Counted from the first letter of the stretch, positions 11,108 through 23,738 are shown. The stretch is DNA of 64,000 bases from Ricinus communis (GCF_019578655.1 NC_063263.1:26225001-26289000); one strand, 5' to 3'. Translations and numbers: made by a program. Notes: generated from the sequence alone by a model not told the origin.

Positions 11108-14100
11108 TCCCCTCCCTTCTTGAAAGGATTCGTCCTCGAATCAAGACCTTCATCAAAAGAATATGGAGATAAATCAGCAACATTAAATGTAGCACTAACT
11201 CCATACTCACCGGGCAAGTCAATCTTGTAAGCATTATTGTTTATGTGTTCCAACACTTGAAAAGGTCCATCTCCCCTTGGCATCAACTTGCTTTTTCTTT
11301 GGTTTGGAAATCTTTCTTTGCACATGTATATCCACACCCAATCTCCGAGTTCAAAGATCACCTCTTTTCTTCCTTTGTTGGCGTGTTTAGCATTTGCTTC
11401 ATTCTTGCGCTCTAGATTAGTTCGAACCTGTTCATGCAATTTAAGCACATATTCGACCTTTTTCTTGCCATCAAGGTTAGTTTGTTCCTTTAAAGGTAAA
11501 GCAATCAGATCTAAAGGACTCAAAGGTACAAACCCATAGACAATTCCAAAAGGGCAAAATTTAGTTGAAGAATGCATGGTTCTATTATAAGCAAATTCTA
11601 CATGCGGCAAGCAATCTTCCCAACTCTTAATGTTGCGTTTTACCATGGTGCGTAGTAGTTGTGATAGTGTTCTATTTACTACTTCAGTTTGACCATCAGT
11701 TTGTGGGTGACATGTTGTTAAAAATAACAAGTGTGTACCTAACTTACCCCATAAAGTCTTCCAAAAGTAGCTCAAAAACTTAGTATCCCTATCACTAACT
11801 ATGGTGCGTGGCATACCATGTAAACGCACTACCTCTCTAAAGAATAGGTCAACAATATGTTGTGCATCATTAGTTTTCTTACAAGCTATAAAATGTGCCA
11901 TCTTTGAAAACCTATCAACAACAACAAATATGCTATCATGCCCATGCCTAGTTCTAGGTAATCCAAGTACAAAATTCATAGAAATATCAACCCAAGGTGA
12001 ACTAGGTATAGGGAGAGGCATATACAAACCATGTGGTTGAAGCTTAGACTTAGCATATTTGCCCACAATACAATTTGCACAAAATCGCATAACATCCTTT
12101 TTCATGCAAGGCCAATAAAAGTGATCATGCAATACATCTAAAGTCTTTTGAACACTAAAGTGTCCCATCAAACCACCTCATGTGCTTCTTTCACAAGTAA
12201 ATCACGCATAGAACAAGAAAGAATGCATAAACGTTTTTTCAAAGAAAAGAAAACCATCACGCCTATAATACTTATCAAACGCACCTTGTTCACATGCCTT
12301 ATACACTTGGCCAAAATTACTATCATCATGATACAAGTCTTTTATTTGTTCAAAACCTAGTAATTTGGCATCTAAAACAGCAAGTAAAGCATACCTTCTA
12401 GATAAAGCATCGGCCACTATGTTATTTTTACCTTGCTTGTACTTGATGACATAAGGAAATGCTTTAATAAACTCACTCCATTTAGCATGTCTTCTATTCA
12501 GCTTGTTTTGACCTTTTAAGTACTTCAAGGATTCATGATCGGTGTGGATCACGAACTCTTTAGGCAGCAAGTAATGTTGTCATACTTCTAAAGCTCTAAT
12601 AAGTGCATAGAGTTCCTTATCATAAGTTGGATACTTCAGGCTTGCTCTATTCAATTTTTCGCTAAAATAGGCTATTGGCTTTCCATCTTGTATTAGAACA
12701 GCTCCAATACCTATACCGGAAGCATCACAATCAATCTCAAAAGTTTTATCAAAATTAGGAAGAGATAGAATAGGAGAAGAAGTAAGTTTTTGTTTCAGCA
12801 AGTCAAACGCCGATTGTTGTGCTTCTCCCCAATTAAACTTCACATCTTTCTTCACTAATTCATTCAGTGGTGTGGCAATAGTACTGAAATCTTTCACAAA
12901 ACGCCTATAAAAGCTTGCTAGTCCATGAAAACTTTGAACTTCACTTGCATTTGTGGGAATCGGCCACTCTTTGATTGCCTTCACCTTTTCTTCATCAACC
13001 TCAATTCCTTTTGCACTAACAATAAAACCAAGAAAAATAAGTTTGTTTATGCAAAAATCGCACTTCTTGAGGTTAGCAAACAAAACTTCTTTGCATAAAG
13101 TTTCAAGAACTAAACGCACGTGCTTTACATGTTCATCATAAGACCTGCTATAAATAAGTATATCATCAAAATAGACAACCACAAACCTGCCTATATAAGC
13201 ACGTAAAACATGATTCATTAATCTCATGAATGTACTAGGTGCATTAGTTAAACCAAACGGCATGACTAACCACTCATATAAACCAAATTTAGTTTTGAAT
13301 GCTGTTTTCCATTCATCACTGTCTTTAATTCTAATTTGATGATAACCACTTTTTAGATCAATCTTAGTGAACACAATAGCCCCATGCAACTCATCAAGCA
13401 TATCATCTAACCTAGGTATAGGATGATGATATTTAATAGTTATTTTGTTAATTGCACGGCAATCCACACATATACACCAAGAACCATATTTCTTAGGGAC
13501 AAGTATAACAGGAACAACACATGGACTTAAACTTTCCCTAACATAACCTTTATTAAGAAGTTCTTCCACTTGGCATTGTAGTTCTTTGGTTTCCTCAGGA
13601 TTTGCTCTATATGCTGGCCTATTGGGTATGGTAGAACCGGGTACAAACTCAATTTGGTGCTCAATTCCACGAATGGGTGGTAACCCACTTGAAATTTCGT
13701 CGGGAAACACGTCCTCAAACTCCTGTAAAAGAGACTTGAAACTTGAAGGCAAAGAAACTTTAAGATCGTTAGTGGTTAGAAAACTTTCTTTGTAAACAAG
13801 CACAAGTATTTATTTTTATGATATTAAAGCTTTTCTCACATCTCTCTCTCTTGCCACAAAGCTCACTTTTCTCTCTTTTGCACTCAACTCACCTTTTTCT
13901 TGCGCTTCACAACTCAATGTTTTCTTTTTGCACAAACTCTCTTTCTCTCCTTTTTCCTCTCTTTTCTCACACCACTCATGGTTTTCCACACATCTCTCCT
14001 TTTGCTTGTGCACCTTTTCTTTTTCACGTGCACTCTCTCTCTTTCTTTCTTTTTCTTTTTCATAGGCAGCAACTTTAAGTTTTATTGTACGTTGGTTTTC

Positions 14101-15750
14101 ATTAACAATCTTTGGACTTAAAGGTGTAAGAGTATAAAGTTTATTGTGAAGTGTAAGACAATAGCAATTTGAACGCCCCTTGTAGATGACATCTCTATCA
14201 AACAGCCATGGCCTCCCCAAAAGTAGATGACAAGCTTGCATTGGGATCACATCACACAATACTTCATCTTGGAACTGTTGTATACCAAACGCCACCCTAA
14301 CTTGCTTTGTAAACCTTGATACCTTCCGAATCATTCAACCATTGAAGAGTATATGGTTTTGGATGTTTGGTTGTTGGAAGTTTCAATCGATCCACCATCA
14401 TTGTGCTAGCAATGTTAGTGCAACTACCACTATCAATAATTAAAACAAAAGGAGTTTTTCTTACCAAACAGCTGTATGGAAGATGTTTTCTCTTTGGCTT
14501 TCATCATCAGCCCCTTATTGCACGTTCAAGGATCTAATGGTGACTCCACATAGCTCACATGAATGCCCCTCTTGCTTAGCTCCATCATCGGAATAGCAAT
14601 CTTCCAATTCGGGCATTAAATCTTCATCACTTTCAGCTCCACTTTCTTCTTCACTAGCATACACCAATTTGCCTCCTTTTAATGCTAAAGTGCGTTTGTT
14701 CAGACATTGAGAAGAGATATGTCCATAGCCTAGGCATTTGAAGCATTGGATCCTTTTGGGCTTGCCTTCTTGAGTTTGGCTTTTATTGCTTTGATCCCCC
14801 TTTGTTTTGGCTTTATTATCTTTAGACACTTTCTTTCTTTTGTTTTGGGCAGAATTTGGACCTTTCCAATTGGATTTCCAATTAGAATTTATTGAAGATG
14901 AGTTCTTGCTCTTTTGCTTCAATTACCGCTCTATCTTGATTGCCATGTGTAGCATGTCCTCCATCTCTACATAATGCTGCAATTCAACAAGATTAGCAAT
15001 ATCTTTGTTAAGACCATGCAAAAATCGAGCCATAGTAGCCTCCCTATCCTTTTCTATATTGGCCCTAATCAACGCAATCTCCATCTCTTGATAATATTCC
15101 TCTACATTCTTTCCCCCTTGTACCAAAATTTGTAGCTTATTGTACAACTCTCTGTAGTAATGAGAAGGAACAAAGCATTTTCTCATTATTCGTTTCACTT
15201 TAGCCCATGTTTGGATCTCCCCCTCACCATTCCTATGCCTATTACTCACTAGTTGATCCCACCAAATTGCGGCATAATGGGTGAATTCAACTACGACCAA
15301 TTTTGCTTTCTTCTCCTCACTATAGTTATGGCATTCAAATACTCTCTCAACCTTCGTTTCTCACTCTAGATACAACTCGGGATCACCCTTACCTTGGAAG
15401 GAAGGAATTGTAAGCTTAATACTACCCAAGTTTGAATCTACCTTATTTCTCCTATGGTGAGTTTCGGTTCTATCTCCCCATTCTTCTTCATCTCTCCACA
15501 TTCCTCTCCTCGCTCTAGACATACTTTCCTCATCTCGAAAGCTCCTACCTCTCGATTCAGATTTGATTGTTATTAGTTCATCCATCATTTCAGCATACCT
15601 ATTTTCATTATCAAGCCATTGTTGTTCAAGTTTGGAGTTTATAGCCTCCATGAATGCTCTCATATCTGGAATTCCGTGATCGGAATCTTTGGAAGAAGAT
15701 TGATTAGACATGGTTTCAAGAAGATTGGTTTCTCCCTCACGTGTTTGCAC
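10885..15750 (-). pseudogene. CRM-1 gag-pol polyprotein, broken
   Basis: One ancestral frame now in pieces. Gag: 15750-15361 and 15300-14923, with a CCHC knuckle CFKCLGYGHISSQC in 14922-14515. Protease: damaged in 14515-14335, then 14334-13816, which ends in a Lys/Glu-rich linker. RT to early RNase H: 13803-12580, 407 residues, with catalytic YFDD in [12 protein letters not shown]. RNase H end: 12570-12202. Integrase and tail: 12171-10885, 428 residues, with the CX2C of the zinc finger, [18 protein letters not shown] and [15 protein letters not shown]. Breaks include single in-frame stops near 15360, 14935 and 12580, and damage around 14500-14340 and 12200. The integrase frame runs through the polypurine tract into the LTR, ending with a [15 protein letters not shown] motif. 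Confidence 0.88.
11108..11121 (-). promoter_or_regulatory. CRM-1 polypurine tract
   Basis: AAGAAGGGAGGGGA on the minus strand lies directly against the 3' LTR start. It primes plus-strand DNA synthesis and is itself inside the pol reading frame. Confidence 0.85.
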
Positions 15751-16407
15751 TCAATCAAAGAAAGAGTTTGTCTTTGTGCCCTTCAAAATTAACTCAAATT
15801 GTAAAAGTTAAAATCACAGCCAACTTAATAAAACACAATTAACAAGCTAGAATAAAAATTAATTAAGCTAAAGATGAATTAGAGGAAAAGGAGAATAAAA
15901 TAACAAACTAAGAATAAGGATGGAAGTAGAAGAAATATAGAATAACATAATGATAAAGAGGAATATAAGAAATCGAATAGGAAACAATTAAGGAAAAGTA
16001 GAATAGGAAAAGGAATTGAAAAGAGAAGGTTCTGTGATATCTTCAAACCTGATTTTCTTTGGATTTTGACCTTGACCAAGTCAATTTTTTTTTGAATCAG
16101 CTCCAAATCTTGCTTTCTATACTTTTTTTTTTCTTTTTTTTTAAGCCTCACTTCGGATCAATAATTCAGATCCACACACAAATTTTTTTTTTGTTACCAA
16201 ACAAGAACAAAACACATAGAGCTTAATTTGATTGAAACGTCTCGAAGACATTGATCAAGCAAATTAAAGGAAACAAAATAATAAGATAAAGATATCACAA
16301 ACCAATTTATCTAGAATGTCTCGAAGACTTTAACCAAACAAAAGAGTATGTGAGTAGAAGAACAACGAAGATAACAAATAGGATACGTAACCAAACCTTG
16401 TAAGCTA
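15751..16407 (-). other. CRM-1 leader
   Basis: Untranslated leader between the PBS and gag, with T-rich tracts in 16080-16190. No further gene is supported here. Confidence 0.6.
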
Positions 16408-16419
16408 GCTCTGATACCA
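16408..16419 (-). promoter_or_regulatory. CRM-1 primer-binding site
   Basis: TGGTATCAGAGC on the minus strand, two bases inside the 5' LTR. It is complementary to the 3' end of initiator tRNA-Met, the usual primer of this clade. Confidence 0.92.
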
Positions 16420-16421
16420 AA

Positions 16422-17192
16422 TGATGTAAACCTTCTAAGAAAGAGAAGGATACACGCCAAGATCGATACTTATAAGGTTTGCCAAAAGATATTTGCGGAA
16501 CTATCACCCTTATTTAAAAAGAAATAAGATCAATAGCTATAATAGGATGAACTTAATTAATCCTAGAAACTAACAAGTTAATAGAATTAAATTAAGGTAG
16601 AAGTGAAATCAAAACCTAAACAATAAGTTTTAATCTCAAGAACACTTAAAGAAACTCTTTAAGCAAAAATAAGGTTTTCTATTCAATCAAAGATTATATG
16701 TTTGCCGAATTACATAGCTCTATTTATAGAGTTTAAAAAATATTAATCCTAATCCTAGAATGACTAGGATATGTGGCCAAGATTCCTAAATAAATAAAAC
16801 TTTGAATTAAAAGAAAAGAAAACTCCTATTTTAACTTGGACTTGTTAAAAGAAAACTCATAGTTTGACTTGGATTTTGATTTTGAATATTCAATCTTGGA
16901 CTTGGGCTTTACGTTTGGACTTGAATTCAACATAAATCATAGTTGATATTTATGTCTTTACGTTGGCCTTTAATCCATGAATGAAATACAATTAATCAAA
17001 GTTGAATCTTGATCTTCTAAGTCCAACTCGCTATCCTTGCTTCCTGAATGCATCTAATCTATCACGTGGACCATGAAAGAACACAAGGCAGCCTTGAATC
17101 TCTTGCTTCTAGCTCATGTGATTGGACCCTCATACTTCAATGGATCCATTCGTGGTTTGCTTGGTGGTAAAGGATCAGCCTTGATTTCATCA
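16422..17192 (-). repeat. CRM-1 5' LTR
   Basis: 771 bp, TGATG..CATCA ends, with a TATA-like box at 16720-16728. It repeats the pol 3' end without upstream context, as expected for an LTR that includes coding sequence. Confidence 0.92.
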
Positions 17193-17197
17193 CTAGC
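17193..17197. repeat. Target-site duplication of CRM-1 (right copy, ctagc)
   Basis: Matches 10332-10336. The Tat-type element continues at this base. Confidence 0.9.
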
Positions 17198-19795
17198 CCT
17201 ATTCCAGGCATGAAATCCATCTTTTTGACATCTAGCTACTTTAGGATCCATGTAGTCCTCGTAAAGAACAACAACTTGGAATCTAGTAGGGGCTTCCAGC
17301 TCTTTGATAGCTTATTAAATGGCCGAGACAACCTTACCACCTTCGATATCAATAGTCACTATTTCACCTTCATGAAGGCACTTTACCTTCTGAAGCACAG
17401 TGGAAGGACCTCCTCCTAGGGCATAGAACCATGGCCTTCCCAATAACAGTGCAAAAGTTATTGGATGCTTAGGATAGTGAACTCTACTTAGGATTCGACA
17501 AGACCCATATTTACTAGTACTGAGAATGTTCCTTCCATGTCTCTCTTTATTTCATCATAGGGTGTTATAACCATATTCGATGGTTTCAAATATTTCACAA
17601 TCATCCCTAACTTAGGGAGTATGTGAGAAGGACATACATTGATTAAAGCCTTTAAGTGATCTGATGAGTGCATCAGCAGCTCCTAGATGTTAGCCATCTT
17701 CTTTTCTTTCTTCAGTTGCTCTAGTAACCCATTATCCCCTTCGGGTGCTTTCTCGACCTGCTTTAATTCTTATACCCCTGTATCTTCACTCTTACCCACT
17801 AGCTCGACTTCTTTGTTAGAGTCACTATCTGCCCAAATATCCTTGGCCCTAGTGTCTTAGACTTCACACTTATCCTCAAAACTGTACCAGATGTCGATGG
17901 TCATTGCTGACTTCTTCTCACCTTCCTTCTAAAGTTCCAAAAGACAAGGCTCATAAGCCGCTTGCTCAATTTATGATCCTAACCACTGGGCATGATATCT
18001 TTAATTATTTATTCGAAAGAGGCATCGAATAGCGAACCTTAAAATCAAACTTGTCAAAGGGCCGCCATAGCAGGTCTTCACATTCGTATTGAGAAAGTTA
18101 CTCAACTTGCCATTCCCCATAGTCAATCAAGTCTTGAATTTGGTGCTTGAGACGGTTGCACTTGTCCATCACATGCTTGAAAGCTTGGTGATACTCACAG
18201 TACTGATCATTGTGAGATTTAGGACTATTCTTAGGTGATTGGGGCTTGAGTTTCTCGTTTATTTTAGGTGTTGGAACACCACAAATAGTGACGCCCCTAA
18301 CTTAGTGAAGGTATTTTGTAGGCTATATGGTTCTAGATCTCGCTCTAGCTCATGTTGGGATATGTCTTCGAAAGAGTTCATAACCTCCTCTTCATTGAAG
18401 TCAGGGTATCATGGACACTTGGTTTGGGGGTGGTGTATTTTTGTAGTTTGGTAGGGGGTTTCTTCTGGTACTAGGCTAGTCTAGGTTGATTAATTTTCCA
18501 AAATCGATGAGGTATTGGATTTCATATTTCAACCGAATGTGTTATTTGTGTGGTGGTTGGGTGCTTAGTGGAACTTACAATAAGTGTTGGGTTTGTAGCC
18601 AGATGCATTGGGGGTTAACTGGGTTTTTGAGGGTGGTTGGTTGAAGCATTCCATTTTACACTAACCTCTAAAAAATCTTTAAAAGAGGTGCTTGAAGTTG
18701 GAGAACTTTCTTGATTACTAGACAACAATCACACATAAAGTCCTACTCTATCGAGCCTAATAATTTTGCCTTCCGCCGATTCGCACGGTCTTTGTCTTGT
18801 CATTCTCAATTTCTTCAACTTGAAGCCCATTATCATATAATTCCATGAGTCTTTGGATTCATCATCTAAAGCCTTTCGACCCAACCAAGAAGAACATTTC
18901 AGACCACTATATGAACTTGGTCCTTTTCAGAGGGATTGTTTTTTATTAATCCAGCCTTATTCCTTCACCTGGTTAAGGAATCAGAGAATGACTCATTTGA
19001 CTTCTATTTAGTGGACTCAAGATCTCTAATTCACACCTCCAACTGAGTATTATAATCATATTGTTTAACAAATGAGTTGCACAAATCACACCATTTAGCT
19101 TTGGTGAATTTTTCTAGACCATGATGCTAGTTTACAACAGGTCCTTCTAGTTATAATACAAACAATTTGATAATTTGTGTGCTACTTAACTGGGTAATTC
19201 CCATGATAGTCATATATTACTTTAGATGTACTTTCGGATCACCAATCCTGTTGATCTTATTCATCTCGAGCATCCTGAACTTTGTAGGCAATTTGTCTTC
19301 ACCTGTCAATACCAATTCTTTAAAATCATAGGTCGGGTCTAAATCTTTGATTTCTAGCATGCCTTGCATCTTGTCAAGCCTAGCGCTCAAGCCACTCACA
19401 GCTTCATTGGTGGCAAGGGTTGTCTCCTTTTTGGCTTGGTCCAGCACATGCTCATCCAAATCACAAAAGTTCCAGGGCATTCCTCTTCTAGCAAGGTCTT
19501 CGGCATTGGCATCAATAGCAGTAGTTTCAATGGCAACCACAATTAGATCAACAATGATAGGGGGATTAGCTGGTGCAATCTGAGTAGCATGTAGCCATCC
19601 CAGCCAAAGATTATTGGAGCTTCTCCCAAATAAACACCCTTAAATCGTCAATAATGACATTCTTGAGGATCTCAACATCCTGCTCGTTAACTCTTTTGTT
19701 GAACATTTTAAATGTAGCTTCAGTCTCACTTGTGGAAGCTTGATGTCTTGGCTTTTCAAGGAGCTCTAGTACAGTTCGGTTTGTCGGTGAGATAG

Positions 19796-19800
19796 GTATT
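19796..19800. repeat. Target-site duplication of solo LTR-A1 (left, gtatt)
   Basis: gtatt is repeated at 21252-21256. Confidence 0.88.
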
Positions 19801-21251
19801 TGATGTGCATAAAATACACACATCTAAATGGGGTTTTTAAGATTGATTTTATGGATATTTGGATGTGAATTGGTCCCAATACTCACCCTATGCGTCTGTT
19901 TATGTGCATTAGGTCCAAAAGAGGTCAAAGAATGATAAAGGGAAGAATTGGAGCATAATTGGATGTCAAAGCTGCCGAAACAAGCTAAATATGCGCATGA
20001 GGAAGCTGAACATGGCCGTGTTGGTTTCAACACTGGCCGTGTTCCCAACACGGGCACCAACACGGCTGTGTTGGGTGCATCAAACATCAAAGAAAAAGAA
20101 GTTCTTAGGAAGCACGACCACAGAGAGTAACACGGGCATAAGCACCAGCCCGTGTCCCAATACGGGCATCAACACGGCCGTGTTGGCAGGCGACAGGGGG
20201 AATTAATTAAAAGAAAGAAGAGAGGACAAAAAAAAGGAAAGCGGGGGAGAACGTCCCAAACCCTAATATTTCTCTCTCTAAAGGTTTTCTGAGCTGGAAC
20301 CAAGGGAAAAGGAGACTAGGATCAAGGTTTCAATCGGATTCCCCTCAAAGATTGAAGATTGGGCGATGTTCGTTGATTGGTTTTCAAATCGAGCAAGAGG
20401 AACAAGAATCGATTCAACTCGAGCAAGAGGAATTAGGGCTGTTTACTCTCATCCAAGGGTGTAATCGGGTTTCTCTACCTTTACTCTTTGTTGTAATTGT
20501 ATTATTGTGGATTTTGATAATGAACATGATTAGCTAGATTGATTAAATCTATTGGGATTTCTTTACTATGTTGGCTTAGTATTATATAGTTGGATTGTTT
20601 GGGTTAGTTTTATATTCTTTTTGCTTTCAGTATTAATAAGATAATGCATTATTCATGAGACGTTGTGAATTGTGTGTTTAGATTGCTTTGTGTGATTGAG
20701 AAGTCCATTCGGCAATTGGAATTTTGAATAGTAAGAACTAGTTAATAATCGCTTAGAGATAAAGATAATTAACTAGCCGGATTAAGAATTAACAAAGCTT
20801 AATAGAGGCGGATTAAAGCTTAATGCTAATTTAAGAATCAATCGTTAGGAAGAGATTCCAACTTTAGGTTATTGGGTTTAGGAATTCAGTTATCTCGAGA
20901 GAGAAACCAAATTCGGTTAAGAATTCATCCACGGGTACCATAATTAGACTCACCAATCCTTTATCTTTTGTTTGATTGCCAACTAGTTTAGGTTTCCTTT
21001 GGGTTTGCTTTCTTGTCTTGGTTATTTTAGTTATCAATTACTCCTGCATCTCCCTTAGAACTTAGCTTGTAGCTATTAGTTAGTTTAGAAATTATTCATC
21101 ATTTATTTTAGGTTAATATAACAAAGAACAAAGGAGTAACTCTGGGCTTTCACTTTCCTGAGGAATACGACCTTGATACTCGCCATTAGTGCTGGACTGC
21201 ATCGATAGGTACACTGCCTTAGATTGTAGCTAACACAAGTAGCACACATCA
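19801..21251 (+). mobile_element. Solo LTR-A1 (Athila-like family)
   Basis: A 1451-bp stretch starting TGATGTGCATAAAATACAC and ending AGCACACATCA, with perfect outer inverted ends TGATGTG/CACATCA and a 5-bp duplication gtatt on both sides. No internal region lies beside it, so it is a solo LTR left by LTR-LTR recombination. Its 3' portion (cgaccttgatactcg, gcatcgatagg, agattgtagct) is shared with the LTR of the Athila-like element at 24283, which sets the orientation as plus. A GC-rich cluster of cacggccgtgttgg words lies at 20005-20190. Confidence 0.9.
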
Positions 21252-21256
21252 GTATT
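21252..21256. repeat. Target-site duplication of solo LTR-A1 (right, gtatt)
   Basis: Matches 19796-19800. Confidence 0.88.
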
Positions 21257-21515
21257 CTCTCTAGCCTTCCACTATCTTGCCTCTTCCAACCCAAAGGAGT
21301 GTTTATATGGCTAAAAAAAGAAAAGGTTAATATGATGCATGATGCACATGATATGCATAAAGATAACAAAGAGAGAGGGTTAACAAGCACAATATACAAA
21401 TCATCCTTCCGACCTTATTACTCCCACACACAGTTCGTGATAGGTCTTTCTTCCCTAGGATTTTAGATCTAGGCTTTCTGTCAATAGATGATAGTTTGCT
21501 TGTTGTGTATGCCAT

Positions 21516-22017
21516 AAGCTCTCAAAGTAGATAAGACAAACAAGACAATGTTTTTCAATATAAGTATAAAAGCCTGCATGTTTTGGTCATGGGGCCTGAT
21601 TCCACATGTTCTTGGGACAAGGCTTTCCAACATGTGGGCTTTAAGTGATTATAAAGAGAAACATCTCAAATAGCAAGCAATAGTGTTCCTATGAGAGATT
21701 ACTATTGTCATTACCGAGAGCTGAGTCTTGGGTAAGGATAAATGGCTCCTACAAGTAAAACATGTTCTTCCTTAACTCGTCTTCCTATTCAAGGGTCCAT
21801 GCAGCAAAGGAAATTCACTCATTATATGTGAGTGATAGTTGGCCAATATTGCAATTTTAGAGTTTGAGTGGAGCTAAAGAATCACTAATCGACGCAATCA
21901 TGGCTATAGGGACCAAAGTGCACAATGTGTGAAAATGGTGTAGTGATGCAAGGTTCACTCGTTAATCCATAAATTAAAAATAAACATACATTGGAATCAA
22001 CTTCTCTTATACACAAT
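21516..22017 (-). other. Tat-type element leader
   Basis: Sequence between gag and the PBS of the Tat-type element. No open frame is supported. Confidence 0.5.
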
Positions 22018-22027
22018 GGAGTCGCCA
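22018..22027 (-). promoter_or_regulatory. Tat-type primer-binding site
   Basis: TGGCGACTCC on the minus strand follows an LTR end CCGCCTACA. This is the tRNA-Arg-type PBS used by Ogre/Tat elements. Confidence 0.7.
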
Positions 22028-22028
22028 T

Positions 22029-23738
22029 TGTAGGCGGTGGTTTTAGGTGAGTACCCAAGTGCCTTTAGTGACTACGGCACTACAAGGCTTTTCAACCTAA
22101 TCGGAAACACACTAACTAGTCATTGAGACTAGAGCAGAGATGGGAGTCCCACTCGGGTAATTCACCACGAGACTTTTACTAATGAGCAACGTTTCTCGAT
22201 TTCTGTAAGGAAGCTTACCCCATAAATTTAAAGATAGATCTAGAAGCCAACTTCCTTATTTATGTATCTTGGTTTCTAATTTTATTGTTTAATGGGCTAT
22301 TCCCTATAAATGCAAAAATTATATTTCTACACATTAAACACTACAGCATATGAAGTCCCCCTAAGTCTAGCCCGTTTTATTAAGCCTAGCTCACATTTGA
22401 AGTTATTAATCTAATTTTACTAGTCAATTATGTACAAGGCCCACCTAATCTAGCCCAATTACAAATTATGTTTTTGAATTCCAGCCTTTAAACCTAAACG
22501 AACTAATTTTTATGGTCGGATTGTGTGATCTTAAGTTTAATATAGCCCAAATTAATCTAATTAAAATATGGCAAAGCTCACTATGTCTATGTTGATTTTT
22601 AGAATTTAAGCCCAATTACCATTAATTAACCTAATGGATTACAATTTTCATGCCAAGTCTAATTTTAAGGCCTAATATCTATATATCTAGTTTTAATTAG
22701 GCAATCAAACATAAGGTATTTGGCATCCATCAAATATAGAATAAAAGATAAAGCATAGAAAGTAAATCTAACTATTACAACCGATCCTACAACTAAAAAA
22801 TGAAAGAAAAACACCTAAAATCTAAGTACAGTACACAAATATCCTAAAAATACATCAAAAACTCAAAAAATTGGGGTTGGGAGGTGAATGGTCGATCACC
22901 TCTAAGGCTTTGGTTGTTGATTTTTTGGTAGTTTTTCCTCGACTCGATACCCCAGAGCTAATTCCACATGCACAAGAGACAAAAGATCAATTAAAAACGT
23001 GTGAAACTAATTAAAATGTATAAAAATTAAGTAGAAATCCTAAGCAAATCATACAAACCCTAGAGAAAATAAAACTAATAGAAAATGAAAATGGCGAATT
23101 TTAGGTTTTAATCATGGAACCCTAAAACCAATTTTAATTACAAGAATTTACAAACCTAGCATACAACCCTAATTATTTGACTAATCAGATCTAAAAAACC
23201 AAAAGCAAACATATTAACATATTCAAGACCCTGTATGTTCTTATTACTATATTCAATTCCCAACATGTTCATATTATCATATATTCAATTCTCAACATGT
23301 TATAAACATATTAATTCACAAAAGATCCTATCCTAATCATTTTAAACAAATAAATATAACCTAGTAATGTTTCTAAAATCATAAAGAAATACAATAAGCA
23401 ATTTAATGGAGAAGGTGATGTTGATGATGCTTGATGTATGGGAACTCTCAGGTTGTCATTCCGCGAGTGTCAGGAGATGATGAAGCGGTTGAATCAAAGA
23501 TGGGTTGGGAATCCAGTGCTGCTTGAAATTTATAAAAGCTACTATCACTTTGAAAATGTGTAGTTCTTTCATAGTGACTTCCAAAAAAACTCTCTATGCT
23601 TTTAGACGTAGGGGTCCTTTTAGTTCTTTTTTAGAATAATTGCTAGATTGCTAGTAATTGCTAATAATTGCTAATAATCGGTCCCCTTATATCTAGGAGT
23701 TAATGATGTATTAAAACGCTTGAGATTACTATAATGGC
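22029..23738 (-). mobile_element. Probable 5' LTR of the Tat-type element
   Basis: The LTR edge at 22029 (plus-strand tgtaggcgg) is set by the adjacent PBS. The outer end is not seen; 23738 is only the point where a different PBS-like site occurs. The body is AT-rich with no coding frame. No matching 3' LTR was found near 6.6 kb, so the element is truncated at its other end. Confidence 0.45.

Larger units (their letters stand above)
10337..17192 (-). mobile_element. CRM-1: complete CRM-clade Ty3/gypsy element
   Basis: Full-length element of 6856 bp on the minus strand. It has 771-bp LTRs at both ends (10337-11107 and 16422-17192), inverted ends TGATG..CATCA, TSD ctagc on both sides, an initiator-tRNA-Met-type PBS and a polypurine tract. 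Domain order gag, CCHC, protease, RT, RNase H, integrase is that of Ty3/gypsy. RT words [20 protein letters not shown] and [12 protein letters not shown] are typical of the CRM chromovirus clade. By eye the LTRs differ at about 27 sites (about 3.5%), so the insertion is moderately old. It lies inside the Tat-type element. Confidence 0.93.
17193..21515 (-). pseudogene. Tat/Ogre-type gag and protease remnant (split by solo LTR)
   Basis: Continuation of the Tat-type element on the minus strand. Visible gag pieces are 19823-19611 (inside it the solo LTR begins at 19801) and 19540-19217, with GEDKLPTKFRMLEMNKINRI and GDPKVHLK, the conserved opening of Tat gag. Further gag traces lie at about 19200-18650 and protease-region traces at 17673-17488. 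A short N-terminal piece lies beyond the solo LTR at 21515-21327. The frame is broken throughout. Confidence 0.65.

Noticed and set aside
13818..14121. Plus-strand frames rich in Phe, Leu and Ser opposite CRM-1
   Set aside because: They are the complement of the Lys/Glu-rich linker of the CRM-1 polyprotein, not membrane proteins.
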